Positions 37,301-48,480 of a stretch of 64,000 bases of DNA are shown here, piece after piece. Made by a program: the position numbers and the translations under genes. The notes beneath the pieces are model-generated. The model was not told where the DNA came from, ran no database searches, and worked only from the letters and a program-made list of their open reading frames with translations. How positions within the stretch are numbered: the first letter of the stretch is position 1; each line of letters starts with the position of its first letter. Origin of the DNA: Colius striatus (taxonomy: Eukaryota > Chordata > Aves > Coliiformes > Coliidae); the NCBI RefSeq assembly GCF_028858725.1, contig NC_084774.1, forward strand, positions 3,880,001-3,944,000, in the 5' to 3' direction.

Positions 37301-40300
37301 GGGCTTCCAGCTCCCTGGCTGCAAAGCCCAGTGTGGGACCCTCCTCAACTCTCACACCCTCTTTGTGGATTTTTGACAGGAAAAAAAGACTGAGAGCTCA
37401 CAGAAACTCCATCCCAAGGTATTTACACACCCAGCACTGCCTCCCTCCTGGCACCTCCCCTCTGCTTCCCCCTCCAGCACTGCACCTCCTTAACCACAGC
37501 ACGGCCACATGAGCCTTCCTAACTGGGCTACCAGAGCCTTCCTAACTGGGCTACCAGCCCTTGCATGTTAGCTACAGATGCCACTCACTGCCTGGCCAGA
37601 GCTGCCCCTGGTTTTGGGGTGGATGCAGTGTCACCCCCTGTGCTGCTGCCAGATCCACATCCATAAGCCCCGAGTGCAGCCCCTGTGCTGACAGGGGCAG
37701 TGCAGAAACAGGAGGATGTGCTGGCAGTGTTGGGATGATGGGTCACACTCTGCCTTTTGAAAGCAGCTCTCCTGATGCCCTTCCCCCCATGGTGAGGCTG
37801 GCAGGGATCACCCACAGTTGCAGGCAGCCAACCTGCAGCTCCAGACCCAACCTGAGCCCATCCAGGAGCCACAGGGTGCTGCGAGCAGGCAGGCAGAGGC
37901 AGCTTGGCCTCAGGGGTCTCACCTCCTCCTTGGGACACTGGAGGCTGGGTGCCAAGATGGAGGGATCTTTGAAGAAGGAGGAACAAGAAATCAGCTCTTG
38001 GATGTGCTGGTGGGAGCCTGTCTTGGGCTTGTTTGACTTGGTGCCTTGCTGGGAGCTTGCTGGTGGGACAGACCTGTGCAAACTGTATCCCCAGGTAAAG
38101 CCTGGAGCCCTGGGGATCTGAGAGCTTTCCAGGGAGACTGGGTTTGCTGGGCTGTCAGGCAGCCAGTGTCCCCTGCACCACTGAGCTGTGGGATCTTGGT
38201 ACCTCCCAATGCCACAGGAACATCTTTAGGACTGCAGAAAGTCCCTGTGTGACCCTGAGGCTGCTCTGTGCTCCCCATGCACCCCAGCAGCAGGAGCTGC
38301 AGGGACTCTGCATGGGCTGTGCCTGTGCTCTGGGCTCTGGCTCTGCAAGATGTGCCCCAGGTAGGAGCTGCAAGGTGCTGGGTCAGTGCACCCTGTGTTG
38401 AGGTCTGTGTTGTCCACTCAGCTGCCCCAAACCTACTCCAAGGAGCAGTGAGCAGGTCAGGTGGAGTTTGGTGTGCCCTGGTGAGACCACATCTGGAATG
38501 TTGTGTCCAGTTCTGGGCCCCTCAGTTCCAGAAGGACAGGGAGCTGCTGGAGAGTTCAGTGCAGGACCACAGAGATGGAGTGGAGCATCTCCCTGTGGTG
38601 CCAGGCTGAGGGAGCTGGGGCTCTGGAGCTTGGAGGAGCCTGAGGGGTGACCTCATTCATGGTTACAGACATATACAGGGTGGGTGTGAGGAGGCTGGAG
38701 CCAGGCTGTGCTCAGGGATGGGCAGTGAAGGGACAATGAGCTGGAACAAAAGAGGTTCCAAAGAGACACAGGGAAGAATTTGTTCCCTGTTGAGGTGAGG
38801 AAGCCCTGGCAGGGGCTGCCCAGATGGGTGTGGAGGCTCCTTCTCTGCAGCCATTCCAAACCCAGCTGGATGAGTTCCTGTGTGCCCTGCTCTAGGTGGT
38901 GCTGCTCTGGCAGGGGGGTTGCACTGGATGAGCTTTCCAGGTCCCTCCCAGCCCGTGAGATTCTGTGATGCTGTGACTGTGTAGGCAGCCAGCACCACTG
39001 CTGGGGTCACCTTGCCCAGCAGCCACAGGTGCTGGTGGTTCTGGTCCAGCTCGGGCATCCTCAGGCAGCTCCTTTGTGCAGCCAGTGCTGGGTGTTGCTG
39101 CCCTGCAGCGATCCCTTCTCATCAGGGAAATGACCTTACACTGCAGAGAAGGGGTTTTTGGGGCTCCCCTGCCCTCAGGGTCCCCGGGGGGTGTGTGGCT
39201 GTGCTGAGTGTGCTGCTTTGCTTTGGAGGGCAGGAGGAGCCCGTTTGCTCCCGAGGCAGAGCAGCTGCTGCTGCCGGCCCTCTCCTGCCACCCCCTGCTC
39301 CCGAGAGGGATCTGTCAGCCTTACCAGAGGTGTGGGCAACCTGCTTCAGGTCTTGCAGCCAGCACCGTGTGGAAAGGTTTTCCTGGTGGCTGTGGGCTGA
39401 GCAAAGGAGCTTCTGGAGCAGGAGCTGCAGCTGTGGTGCATGGTCTGCAGCAAAGGGCTCTGCGGCAAAGCTGTGCCCTGAACCTCGGGGCTGCACCCCT
39501 CCTGTCCTCACACTTCCCCCTCCTTCCTTTTCAACGGGTCTGTTTCTAATCCTCTGCCCTTCTCAGCCCCCCTGGGACCCAGCTGTGGATGTGTGGTGGC
39601 ACGAGCAGATGAGCAGGGCCAGCACCGAGTGTGAGCCCGAGTGGTGCGACGCCGAGGACGGGCTCTTCATCCTCTACACCAGCGGCTCCACCGGCAAGCC
39701 CAAGGTACAGGGCTGGGCTGGGGCAGCTGCTGAGCCACCCCGGGGGTCCCAGCAGGAAGAGGAGGAGCCCTGGGAGGTCTTGGGAAAGGGGTTGTGCAGG
39801 TCACTGCTGCTGGAGCTCCGGGTGGGGAGGTCGGTGATGCTGAGCCTGGGAGGGGAAGGGCTTGCCCTGACAGATGCCTTCTCCTGGCAGGGTGTGCTGC
39901 ACACAGTGGGTGGCTACATGCTCTATGCTGCCACCTCCTTCAAGTATGTGTTTGATTACCAACCTGAGGATGTGTACTGGTGCACAGCTGACATTGGCTG
40001 GATCACAGGCCATTCCTACCTCACCTATGGGCCCCTGGCCAACGGGGCCACCAGCGTGTTGGTAAGTGCTGGGGAGGGGCAGCCGGGTGCTTCAGCCCCC
40101 AAAAGTGGAGGTTGTGGTGCTGAGCTGCATCCCTACACCACTGCTGCCTGTGTGCAGTGCCCTGGGCTCTGGGAGGAGGGGTAGCAGTCCCCAAGGAGCA
40201 TGTGGGTGGCTGCCCTGGAGCAAATAGGGGGGGGTTGTGTGTGGCTTTTGAGTGGTAACTGTTTCAGATGCTCCCCTGGTTCTTTCCCTCAGAAGTAGAA

Positions 40301-43300
40301 GCCTTGTGTGTGCCAGGGGAGCTGGGGCTGCTGTGGGGCAATGTGAGAGCTGCATCAGGAGCAGGGAGTGATGTTTGACAACCAGCCTTTAATTGCTGTG
40401 CCTGCATCTCCCTTGGCAGTGTGTGGCTGTAAGCTGTGCACAGAGCCAGGGGCTTGTGCCCTGGGGGCCATGCAAGCAGGGGGATCAGTGTCATGCTGGG
40501 GGAGTCCTTTTTGGAGGTTCTTGGTACTTTTGGTTGTGGTTCTGTCACTGGGTCTGGACCTCTGGCCCTGTACCCTGTGGGCAGAGGCATTTGGGTTGGT
40601 GGGACTGTCACTGTGGTGGCCCCAAGTGCTGTTGGGGTGTGTCAGGTGACATCTGAGGTTGATGCCACATCCATCCCAAGGAAGCAGTAAGAGAGGTCCC
40701 TGGGCTGAGCTGCCTGGTGCCCCTGGCATCCCTGTCAGGAGCTGCTGGCTCACTGCTGTCTCCTGCTCAGTTTGAAGGTGTCCCCACATACCCAGACGTG
40801 GGCAGAATGTGGAGCATCGTGGACAAGTACAAGGTGACCAAGTTCTACACAGCACCCACAGCCATCCGGCTGCTGATGAAGCACGGCGAGGAGCCTGTCC
40901 AAAAGTGAGTGCCAGTGCCCAGTGCCACGGGCTCCCTGCTCCCAGAGGCTCCAGGGGGTGCCCAGGGGATCAGCATCCTCTGTGGGCAGCAGCTTCCCCA
41001 GCATATCATCTAAAGATCCCAGGATCCCCTGCCTTGCCCACTGCAGCTGCAGGCCCTGTTGCAGCATCCCCTGCCTTGCCCAGTGCAGCTGCAGGCCCTG
41101 TTGCAGCATCCCCTGCCTTGCCCACTGCAGCTGCAGGCCCTGTTGCAGCATCCCCTGCCTTGCCCAGTGCAGCTGCAGGCCCTGTTGCAGCATCCCCTGC
41201 CTTGCCCACTGCAGCTGCAGGCCCTGTTGCAGCATCCCCTGCCTTGCCCACTGCACTTACAGGCCATGTTTCTGCCCTCCCAGCACTGATTTCCTTCTGG
41301 CACTTCTAAGCAGCTTCTCCTCTTCTTCTATAAGCTGCAGCCACACTCAAAGGCTGCAGCTTCTCCCTGCTACTGACCCAAAGCTCCCAGAGCTGTGCTG
41401 GGCACAGAGGCCTCCCCATGCTGCCCCTTGACCCAGGGAGGGGAAGGAGCAGAACCAAGTGGGAGACACCAAAATCCCAGAGGTCTCCTTTCATCTCCCA
41501 TGGGAGAGGCTGAAGCTCCCAGGGGGCTCCTGCAGGCTCTGACTGCAGCAGGCTCTCAGCTGCTGCTCTGTGTCCTGCTGAGCTCCTGGCAGCCCCCTTC
41601 TCTCCACAGGCACAGCAGAAAGTCCCTGAAGGTGCTGGGCAGTGTTGGTGAGCCCATCAACCCCGAGGCCTGGCTGTGGTACTACCGTGTGGTGGGGGAG
41701 GAGAGATGTCCCATCGTGGACACCTTCTGGCAGACAGAGACAGTGAGTTCTCCCCCTGGGGCTCTCTGGGAGCTCTGTGTCCCATGGGCTCCCCACAGAG
41801 GCTCTGGGCAGGTTTCTGCAGTGTTGCTTTGGTTCTGTGGGGACTGGTTGATTTGCTGTGGCCTGCAAGCATTGACCTCAAACAGGCTCCAAAGGGAGGC
41901 TTTTCTCTCCAAGGGGCCCTTGCCAATGTCTGCTCTGGACCCAAGGCCCTGTCTCCACAGCTGCTGTGTCTGACTGGGCCCTGCTGTGGCCAGAGGGGGG
42001 ACAGAGGGGGCTGTGGGATGGGCTGACATGGCCCAAACTCACTTGTTTGCTACTTTTCCTTTGCAGGGTGGCCACATGCTGACCCCCCTCCCTGCTGCCA
42101 CCCCCATGAAGCCTGGCTCTGCTGTGAGTACTCCTGCTCTTCCCCTCCCTGGGCTGTGGCAGGGGCTGATGCCTGGCCTGGGGCCTGCCAGGGTGGCTGT
42201 GGGGGGCTGCTGCATGCAGGGAGGTGGCTGCCCAGCCTGGCCACAGCCCCTGCAGAGCTGCCCCTGCTCTGCCTCTGCCCCTCACACAGCTGTGGCCTCA
42301 CCTCCTGTCTCCTTGCTCTCTGGTGCCCATGGCAGACGTTGCCCTTCTTTGGAGTGGTCCCTGCCATCCTCAACGAGTCGGGGGAAGAACTGGAAGGAGA
42401 AGCAGAAGGCTACCTGGTAAAGAAGGGCTGACCCACCCCACCACTCCCCTGCCCATCCCCCTGAGCTCTGCCACCTCCCTGGTAGCAGCCACACATCTCT
42501 GTGCCCACACAAGGGCCCTCCTTGGGTGGCAGGAACTCCCTTCCCTGCCCTGACCCACTGAGAGCTGTGTGCTGTGAACACTTCAACTGATCCTCAATGC
42601 ACTTGCACGTGGGGCCAAGGCAGGAGGATGGAAACAACTCCTCAGCCAAGCTGTGTGTCAGTGCAGCAGGGCCTGGCTGTTGCCTTTGCTCTCAGTGGCT
42701 CAGGGCTGCCTTTCCCCCTGCCCCAGGTGTTCAAGCAGCCCTGGCCCGGGATCATGCGCTCGCTCTACGGGCAGCACCAGCACTTCGAGACCACCTACTT
42801 CAGGAAGTTCCCTGGCTACTACGTGACAGGAGATGGTGAGGAGCTCAGGGGGCACAGGCTGGGCATGGCCTGCCCTCAGGATGCCTGCTGGCTGCTCTGG
42901 GGCTGGCACTTCCCCTCACCTGCCATTCCTGCCTCGTTTCAGGCTGCAGGAGAGATGAAGATGGTTATTACTGGATCACGGGGCGCATTGATGACATGCT
43001 CAATGTTTCTGGTAAGGACAAGTTTTGTCTTCAGTGGGGACCAAAGTGCTTCCTGGCACTGGTGGGCATCTGCCTGTCTGGCACTGGCTGTTCCCAAGGC
43101 AGATCAGTCCTTTCAGCAGCCTTTGCTCTGGAGTTATTCCATCACTGAATCATTTGGGTTGGAAAAGCCCGAAGCTGCTGCAGCCCCAGCCCTCCCCTCA
43201 CCCTGCCCAGCCCAGCACTGACCCACAGCCCTCAGCACCTCAGCTCCACGGCTTTGGGATCCCTCCAGGGCTGGGCACTCCCCCAGCTCCCTGGGCAGCC

Positions 43301-45295
43301 TGGCACAGGGGCTGACACCCCTCTCAGGGTCAGTGCACTGGAGGGAAGAAACCTTTGTATCCTCTGAGAGAAGGTCCTTAACCAGCCAGGGTGCCTCTGT
43401 GCCAAAGGCCATAGAGAATGAGAGAGGTTGTGCAGGACCATGTGGTCCCTAAAGCCCATCTTGCTGCTGCCTATGGGGAGACCTTAGTAGCTGGATCAGG
43501 CTGCTCAGAGCTGTGTCTGCAGAGGTGGATTCTCTCACCTCTCTCATCCAAATCTTTGGGACTCAGCTGCTTCTGGAGCCCCTCAATCCAGATACTGCAG
43601 TGAATAGCTCCCTCCCTCCTTTGCCAGAGGCTGTAGCCCACAGGCACTGACAGCTGACTCTGAGATGCTGCTCTACTCATCCCTGGATCAAACCAGATCC
43701 TTTCATCTGCCCAGCAGTGCTTGATCCTCCAGCAGTGGATGACTGTGGGAGCTGAGCACCTTCCCGTGGTGTGGGATGTCAGGGGTGTGCAGGGCTGAGT
43801 TGTGCCCCTGCCCTCAGCTGTGTCCCCACAGTGCTGAGCTGCAGCACAGCCCCTTCCTGGGCCTCTTCCCCTCTGCACCTTCCAGCTGACTCCCAGGTCT
43901 CCTGGTGCCAAGCCAGCTCCTCAGCCTCTGCTGTGTTTGACACCGTGGCTGTGAGCAGCTGATGATGTGTTGAAGGGGGGAGGGAGGAGGGCCAGGGGAG
44001 GTGGGTGAGAGCTGGCAGGTTCAGGGCAGCCCAGGCTCTCTCCAGCTGTTGCCTTTTGTGGAGCAGCTGGAGCTGATGCCCTCACCCCAACGGTTTGGGC
44101 CCTTTGCCACCTGCAGAGCTCATCCTGGGGGGCTGCAGCACCCCATCCCCTGGGCTCTGTACCACACTGTCTCTCCTGCCTGCAGGGCACCTGCTGAGCA
44201 CAGCAGAGGTGGAGTCAGCCCTGCTGGAGCACAGGGCTGTGGCTGAGGCTGCTGTGGTCAGCCACCCCCACGCCACCAAGGGCCAGTGTCTCTACTGCTT
44301 CGTCACCCTCAGGGACGGCCACGACTTCAGCAAGAGCCTGACAGAGGAGCTCAGAAAGCAAGGTACAGGGGTGGGTACAGGGGTGGCAGCTGGCTGGCAG
44401 GGACAGGGAGGAGGGAGCTGGGCAGGGGCTGGGGGGTGAGGGCTGGTCACCAGTGGTATGTCCCAGGGCTCGGTGCTGGAGCCTGTTCTGTTCAACAGCT
44501 CCATCAGTGACCTGGGTGAGGGCATCCAGGGCACCCTCAGTGAGTTCACAGGTGACACAGCTGGAGAGCTGCTGGGGGGAAGGGCCTGGAGGGTTGGTGC
44601 CAGCAGCATGCCCAGGTGGGCAAGAAGGCCAAGGGCATCCTGGCTGGGATCAGCACTGGGGTGGCAGCAGGAAGAGGGCAGGGATTGTCCCCTGTGCTGG
44701 GCCCTGGGGAGGCTGCAGCTCCAGGGCTGTGCTCGGTGCTGGGCCCCTCACTCACTGCCACAGGGACACTGAGGGGCTGGAGAGGCCTCTGGAAGATGGA
44801 GAGAATGGGCAGTGGCCAGGCCTTTGGGAAGATGAGCCCTGCTGGGCCCTCCCTGAGGCTGTGCAGCGGGTCACTGCCTGAGCAGGGTGTGTGGGACCCC
44901 CAGCAGCCACAGGCACAGCTCTCCTCTCTCTCTCTCTCTGCAGTCAGAGACAAGATCGGCCCCATAGCGACACCCGATTACATCCAGTGTGCCCCCAGCC
45001 TGCCCAAAACCCGCTCAGGTAAGGGCCCACGGGCACTGCAGGGCACTGGCTGCCAGGGCAGGGCCACCAGCCCTGCAGGGCTGCCCCAGGCCTGGGGGGA
45101 GCAGCCTCAGGGCCAGCAGGGTGCTGAAAGGCCCCTGAGCGCTGCTTCCTCTGCTGCCTGTCCCCAGGGAAGATCACCAGGCGCATCCTGAGGAAGATTG
45201 CCACCAATGACCATGACCTGGGGGACATCTCCACCTTGGCCAACCCAGGCATCATCAAACACCTTTTCAACAGCAGATGTGACACTAAACAGTAG
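16015..45295 (+). CDS. ACSS2: Acetyl-CoA synthetase, cytoplasmic/nuclear (ACSS2), complete, 18 coding exons
   Basis: Catalyses acetate + ATP + CoA to acetyl-CoA + AMP + PPi in cytosol and nucleus, supplying lipid synthesis and histone acetylation. Exons: 16015-16138, 16333-16528, 32884-32975, 34099-34202, 34483-34555, 35332-35407, 35786-35897, 39567-39704, 39891-40061, 40771-40904, 41610-41742, 42067-42123, 42336-42416, 42727-42835, 42943-43011, 44186-44362, 44944-45018, 45168-45295. All phases join; total 2049 nt, 682 aa (human 701). Motifs: phosphate-binding [10 protein letters not shown] at 296-305, [10 protein letters not shown] at 444-453, YYVTGD at 528-533, hinge [11 protein letters not shown] from 548, and catalytic Lys642 in TRSGK. 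Ser640 and Lys642 correspond to the AMPK and SIRT1 sites reported for mammals. Exon 7 encodes a variable, Ser/Pro-rich loop. The start was chosen for the CpG island, fit to the family N-terminus, and in-phase join. Confidence 0.97.
21306..21815 (-). mobile_element. CR1 LINE fragment
   Basis: Minus-oriented, starting 'catagaattgtgttggttag' at its 3' end and containing 'ctccacggctttgggatccc'. About 510 bp, within ACSS2 intron 2. Confidence 0.85.
22260..22570 (+). mobile_element. Older CR1 LINE 3' fragment
   Basis: More diverged than the others: 'ggacattaagaagaactttt', 'gatatttaaaggacac', ending 'ttcccaactgcaatgattct'. The different wording indicates an older CR1 subfamily. Confidence 0.75.
23555..23957 (+). 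mobile_element. CR1 LINE 3' fragment
   Basis: Plus-oriented standard CR1 3' end from 'ggctgttgggtctggagaag' to 'tctgggattgtgtgattc'. Confidence 0.87.
25488..25662 (+). mobile_element. Short CR1 LINE 3' fragment
   Basis: Only the last 175 or so bases of CR1, from 'gagccctggcccaggctgcc' to 'cctgggattctgtgag'. Strong 5' truncation. Confidence 0.85.
25829..25856. promoter_or_regulatory. Inverted POU octamers flanking a SOX-like core
   Basis: ATTTGCAT at 25829-25836 and ATGCAAAT at 25849-25856 are perfect inverted octamers 12 bp apart, with AACAAT at 25841-25846 between them. They lie in ACSS2 intron 2 outside any CR1. This would suit POU/SOX binding; activity is inferred. Confidence 0.4.
27308..27315 (+). 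promoter_or_regulatory. POU octamer
   Basis: ATGCAAAT followed directly by AATTATT in a locally AT-rich part of ACSS2 intron 2. Confidence 0.3.
31370..32155 (+). mobile_element. CR1 LINE, longest fragment in the window
   Basis: About 785 bp, reaching into the end of the old reverse-transcriptase frame ('gggcagaggacatgaggttc', 'gggaggaacaatcccatgca'), then the usual CR1 3' end to 'ggattctgggattcc'. Frames are broken by stops. Confidence 0.87.
33288..33745 (-). mobile_element. CR1 LINE fragment
   Basis: Minus-oriented copy in ACSS2 intron 3, related to the copy at 21306 but with a deletion of about 130 bp after 'ttgaggctgtttcctc'. Confidence 0.85.
35485..35560 (+). mobile_element. Very short CR1 LINE tail
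   Basis: Only 'ggaggtctcttccaaccccc accattctgggattcc'-type tail sequence remains, in ACSS2 intron 6. Confidence 0.6.
35898..38200 (+). other. ACSS2: ACSS2 intron 7, unique part
   Basis: No coding exons, tandem repeats or clear transposon copies were recognised before the head-CR1 composite at 38.2 kb. Confidence 0.6.
38211..38470 (+). repeat. Head block H, copy 2 (non-CR1)
   Basis: Near-identical to 14946-15210, with an estimated 95% or more identity by eye, again starting 'tgccacaggaacatctttag'. Flanking DNA to the left differs between the two sites, so homology begins at the same base in both. Confidence 0.75.
38471..38985 (+). mobile_element. CR1 LINE 3' end attached to head block H, copy 2
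   Basis: Matches 15211-15720 closely, apart from small indels near 38575-38600, and ends 'gattctgtgatgctgtgac'. It lies in ACSS2 intron 7. Confidence 0.87.
41026..41265 (+). repeat. 42-bp minisatellite in ACSS2 intron 10
   Basis: Units start at 41026, 41068, 41110, 41152, 41194 and 41236, exactly 42 bp apart. Units 1, 3, 5 and 6 read 'gcccactgcag'; units 2 and 4 read 'gcccagtgcag', giving an 84-bp higher-order pattern. The sixth unit diverges after about 25 bases. Confidence 0.95.
43138..43330 (-). mobile_element. CR1 LINE 3' fragment
   Basis: Minus-oriented, about 190 bp, in ACSS2 intron 15, starting 'catcactgaatcatttgggt' at its 3' end. Confidence 0.85.
44440..44785 (+). mobile_element. 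CR1 LINE fragment with reverse-transcriptase remnant
   Basis: In ACSS2 intron 16. A translated stretch starting [10 protein letters not shown] and ending in a degraded FTGDT resembles the CR1 reverse-transcriptase catalytic region whose usual core is F/YADD. The aspartate pair is broken, so it is inactive. Confidence 0.8.
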
Positions 45296-45359
45296 CAGCG
45301 TGGCCTGGCCCTGCTGAGCAGAACTGCTGCAGTGTCCTGGGGAGCAAGTTCCTTCATCA

Positions 45360-45460
45360 CCTCAGCCTGCCCTAGGAGGGAACCTTCCCCTGATCCCCTC
45401 AGCCTGCCCTGGGATGGAACCTTCCCCTGATCCCCTCAGCCTGCCCTGGGATGGAAACTT
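45360..45460 (+). repeat. 37-bp tandem repeat in ACSS2 3' UTR
   Basis: Copies start at 45360, 45397 and 45434; about 2.7 units of 'cctcagcctgccctgggatg' plus 17 bases. Confidence 0.9.
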
Positions 45461-46685
45461 TCACCTCCTGAAGTGTTTGTGCAAAGGCTTTGGATGAGGT
45501 TGGTGCTGGACAGGCCCTGTGCCAGGGGTTGCAGCCTGTGCCAGAGGGGCATTGTCCATCTGAGCTTCAGCCTCGTGCAGAGGGACTCCTCTTCCTCCTT
45601 CTCCCTTTTCAGCACCTCATTCTTGATTTTTCCTTTGGGTTGGTTTTTGGGGGGGTGTTAGGGCTGTGGAACTGAGGGGCCTTGGCAGCTTGTGCAGAGC
45701 AGGAAGGAGCTTTGGGGGGTGGGAGGGGGAGCAGCGGTGCTGGGCTCAGCCCGTGCAGGCAGGAGGAGGGGGGGGGCATCTGCCACTGCCCACACACAGC
45801 TCCATCTCCTCACAGCATGGCAAGTGGGGACAGAGCTTGGAAACACTCACCTCGTAGCCATGGAGCTGAGTTTTAGCCTTGTGTGCACTGCCCAAGCCTG
45901 GGGGTAGCTGAGGTTGCCAGCCTCAGGGCAGCAGGGCAAGGCTGGAGGCAGCTCTGGCTTCAGGGAGGAGTTTTAGAGCCAGTTGTTGCCCAGATGTGCT
46001 CCTTGTGCCCTGTGGGGTGAGGGCTGCTGCTGCTTCCCCAGCCAGGGATGGCCCAGGAGGAGAGGTGTGGGCCTGGGCTGCCCCATGCAGCACTGCTGCA
46101 GGGCTGGGGGTGGCTGCTGTGGGGAGGGACCCCAGCAGGCAGAGCTGCCTGGGGCCTGGCTGCTTCCTCAGCAGGGGAAAAAGAGGTAGAAGATGCTGAA
46201 AACGAGCTGCTGCTGAAATGTGACCCAGCTTTGTGGTGATGAGAGGGAAAACCAACCCCCAAAGCCTCCAGCCCAAGAGCCTGAAGCCCCCCAGGGGACC
46301 TGCCAAAGCCCCTTCAGCTGAAGCACATTTACCTCCAGCCCCCAGCTGAGCTGCCACCCATCCCTGCTGTGTGCTGTGTCTGACCACTGCATGTGAACTC
46401 CTGGATGTCTGCACTTAAACCAAAGGAGAAGTGGGCTTTGGGACTTGGTGCAGCAGGTGCTGTGCCCAGGCCCCAGCCCCAAGGGCTTGGGGGGCACTGC
46501 AGGGCTGGTGGCTGCCCTCAGCTCTGCTGCTCTCAGGGTCACTGGGCTCTGATCCCTCCCCTCCCTGTGTGCCCCTGGCCCTGTGCCACCCCCTGCCCAG
46601 GGGGCCCCCAGCAGCTCCCTCCCCTGGGCAGCCCCTGCCTGCCCCAGCCCTGGGGCTGCACCAGCTCCCGGGGGAAGCCAAATGG

Positions 46686-46691
46686 AATAAA
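46686..46691 (+). terminator. ACSS2: ACSS2 poly(A) signal
   Basis: AATAAA followed by 'gttcaaggcaacaaagtgca' and then a G/T-rich stretch, the usual arrangement of signal, cleavage zone and downstream element. Confidence 0.8.
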
Positions 46692-46740
46692 GTTCAAGGC
46701 AACAAAGTGCAAATGAGGCCTTGAGGGTGGGGGGAGTTGT

Positions 46741-46955
46741 GGGGCTGGGGGGGTCAGATGCTGCTGGGGGGGCTCAGGTGGTCCTGGGAGGGTTCAGATG
46801 GTGCTGGGGGGCTCAGGTAATGCTGGGGGGGCTCAGGTGGTGCTGGGGGGCTCAGGTAATGCTGGGGGGGCTCAGGTGGTGCTGGGGGGCTCAGGCAATG
46901 CTGGGGCGGCTCAGATGGTGCTGGGGGGCTCAGGTGGTGCTGGGGGGGGCTGTGG
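46741..46955 (+). repeat. 20-bp G-run minisatellite
   Basis: About ten units of 'gctggggggctcaggtggt' type, each with a run of four to eight G. It begins about 30 bases after the likely ACSS2 cleavage site. Four or more G-runs within short distance predict G-quadruplex formation on the non-template strand of ACSS2. Confidence 0.9.
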
Positions 46956-47364
46956 AAGCAGTGGAGGCTGGTGGGGATGGGCAGGGGCACGGTGCTGCCC
47001 AGGGGAGGGTTTGTCATTGGCCAGGAGGCCCAGGCTGTGTTCTGACCCTGCCCCAGGGCCCCACAGCCTCTGCTCCCCCTCCCCAGCCTGGGTCAGGCCC
47101 CTGAGGCTGAGTGAGCCAAGGGCAGGGTTGTGGCACAAAGCAGCCCCTGCCCACAGCTGAGCTGGGGGGCTGCTGGCAGCGGCCTCATCCCCCAGCCCTG
47201 CTCCCCCTCACCCTCAGCTCCAGCCTCAGCTCTGCTGCAGCTCCCAGCCAGGCTCCTGGGGGTCCTGCCTGGCAGCTCCAGCCCTGCCCATACTCCCAGG
47301 GCAGACACAGGGCCAGGGCCTCCCCTCCACTCCTCCTGTGACAAACCAGCCCAGGACCAGCCTC

Positions 47365-48480
47365 CAGATTGCACAAACCTTTTATTCTCTGGCTGGGGCA
47401 ATCAACCCCCCAGCCAAACAGCCCAGGAAGGGCAGTCACTGCCAGCCCTGAGCTCTGCCCCTGCTGCTGGAACAGGCAGCAGCCTGGCTGTCAGCCACAG
47501 GCCCCACAGGGTGCTGAGCTCCTCCTCAGCACCACTGTGCCCCAGGAAGGGCAGCTGCTGCTCTGCTGGCACTGCAGAGGCAGCCTGGGCCCCAGCCCAG
47601 GGCACTGCCACAAAGCTGCAGCCCCTGAATGGCTCAGCTGAGACGGACTGAGGCTGGAAGAAGAGGCAAAAGAACCCAGGGAAGGAGAACCACCCCCCAC
47701 CCCCACCCAGCACTGCTTCCAGCCCATGAAACCCAGAGGGAGACACATCTCACCCTCCCCTGCTGCTGGTCCCAGAGAAAAGGGCTGGGGCTGCTGGGCC
47801 AGTCCCTCTGCTTCCTCCAGCCCTGCTCCTGCTCCCACCCACAGAGCCCTTTACTGAGACAGGGCTCCTTCCCATGCTGGCAGAGGCTCAGGGCGGGTGA
47901 CACAGCTCCCAGGCCCTGGGATCTGCCACAGTCCCCAAGGGATTCCTACACCAACACGTGGGGATCTGCTGGCTAAAGCTGTGACACAGGGGCACCCAGG
48001 GGCAGCAGCACCTGGGCCAGCAGAGCAGGAGCTGAGCAAAGCAAAAGTGAGCAAGAGGCCCTTGGGCAAATCCCCCCAGGGCAGCTGTAACTCGAGCAAG
48101 GGCCCTGAGGAGCCTCAGGCACAGGGAGCAGTGGAAATCAGAGCTGCAGCTGAAGGAGGGCTGGAGAGAGCAGGAGCAGCTGGAGAGCACCAAGGCACTG
48201 GGGGACACAGCCCACAGCTGAAGGCTGGTACCTGCACCTCCACCTTTCTCCTCCCAGTCTCCAGCCTTTGGGGTTTGTGTGTGTCCAGAAACGCTGCAGC
48301 ACGGAGCAGGAAGCTGGGAGCAGTGCCTGGGGGGTACCTCATCCCTTCAGCTGTGCTGCACAGCCCCCTGCCCCCAGGCTGGCCCCCAGCAGGGCCGTGG
48401 CACGGCAGAGGAGAAGCTGAGGTTGGCACACAGGAGCTTTGGGCAGGAGGAGCCCAGGCCTGGGGCTGCAGGGGAGCTGC
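47365..48480 (-). other. GSS: GSS 3' UTR
   Basis: Minus-strand 3' UTR of about 1.1 kb between the GSS stop and the poly(A) signal at 47381-47386. No repeats were recognised. Confidence 0.75.
47381..47386 (-). terminator. GSS: GSS poly(A) signal
   Basis: TTTATT on the plus strand reads AATAAA on the minus strand. It faces the ACSS2 signal about 690 bases away, making the two genes tail to tail. Confidence 0.75.

Larger units (their letters stand above)
45296..46712 (+). other. ACSS2: ACSS2 3' UTR
   Basis: About 1.4 kb after the TAG with no coding signal, ending at AATAAA 46686-46691. It contains a 37-bp tandem repeat near its start. Confidence 0.8.

Noticed and set aside
41006-41303. Repetitive open frames that look like a secreted repeat protein
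   Set aside because: 42-bp intronic units (multiple of three) keep frames open on both strands; the ACSS2 splice sites exclude them.
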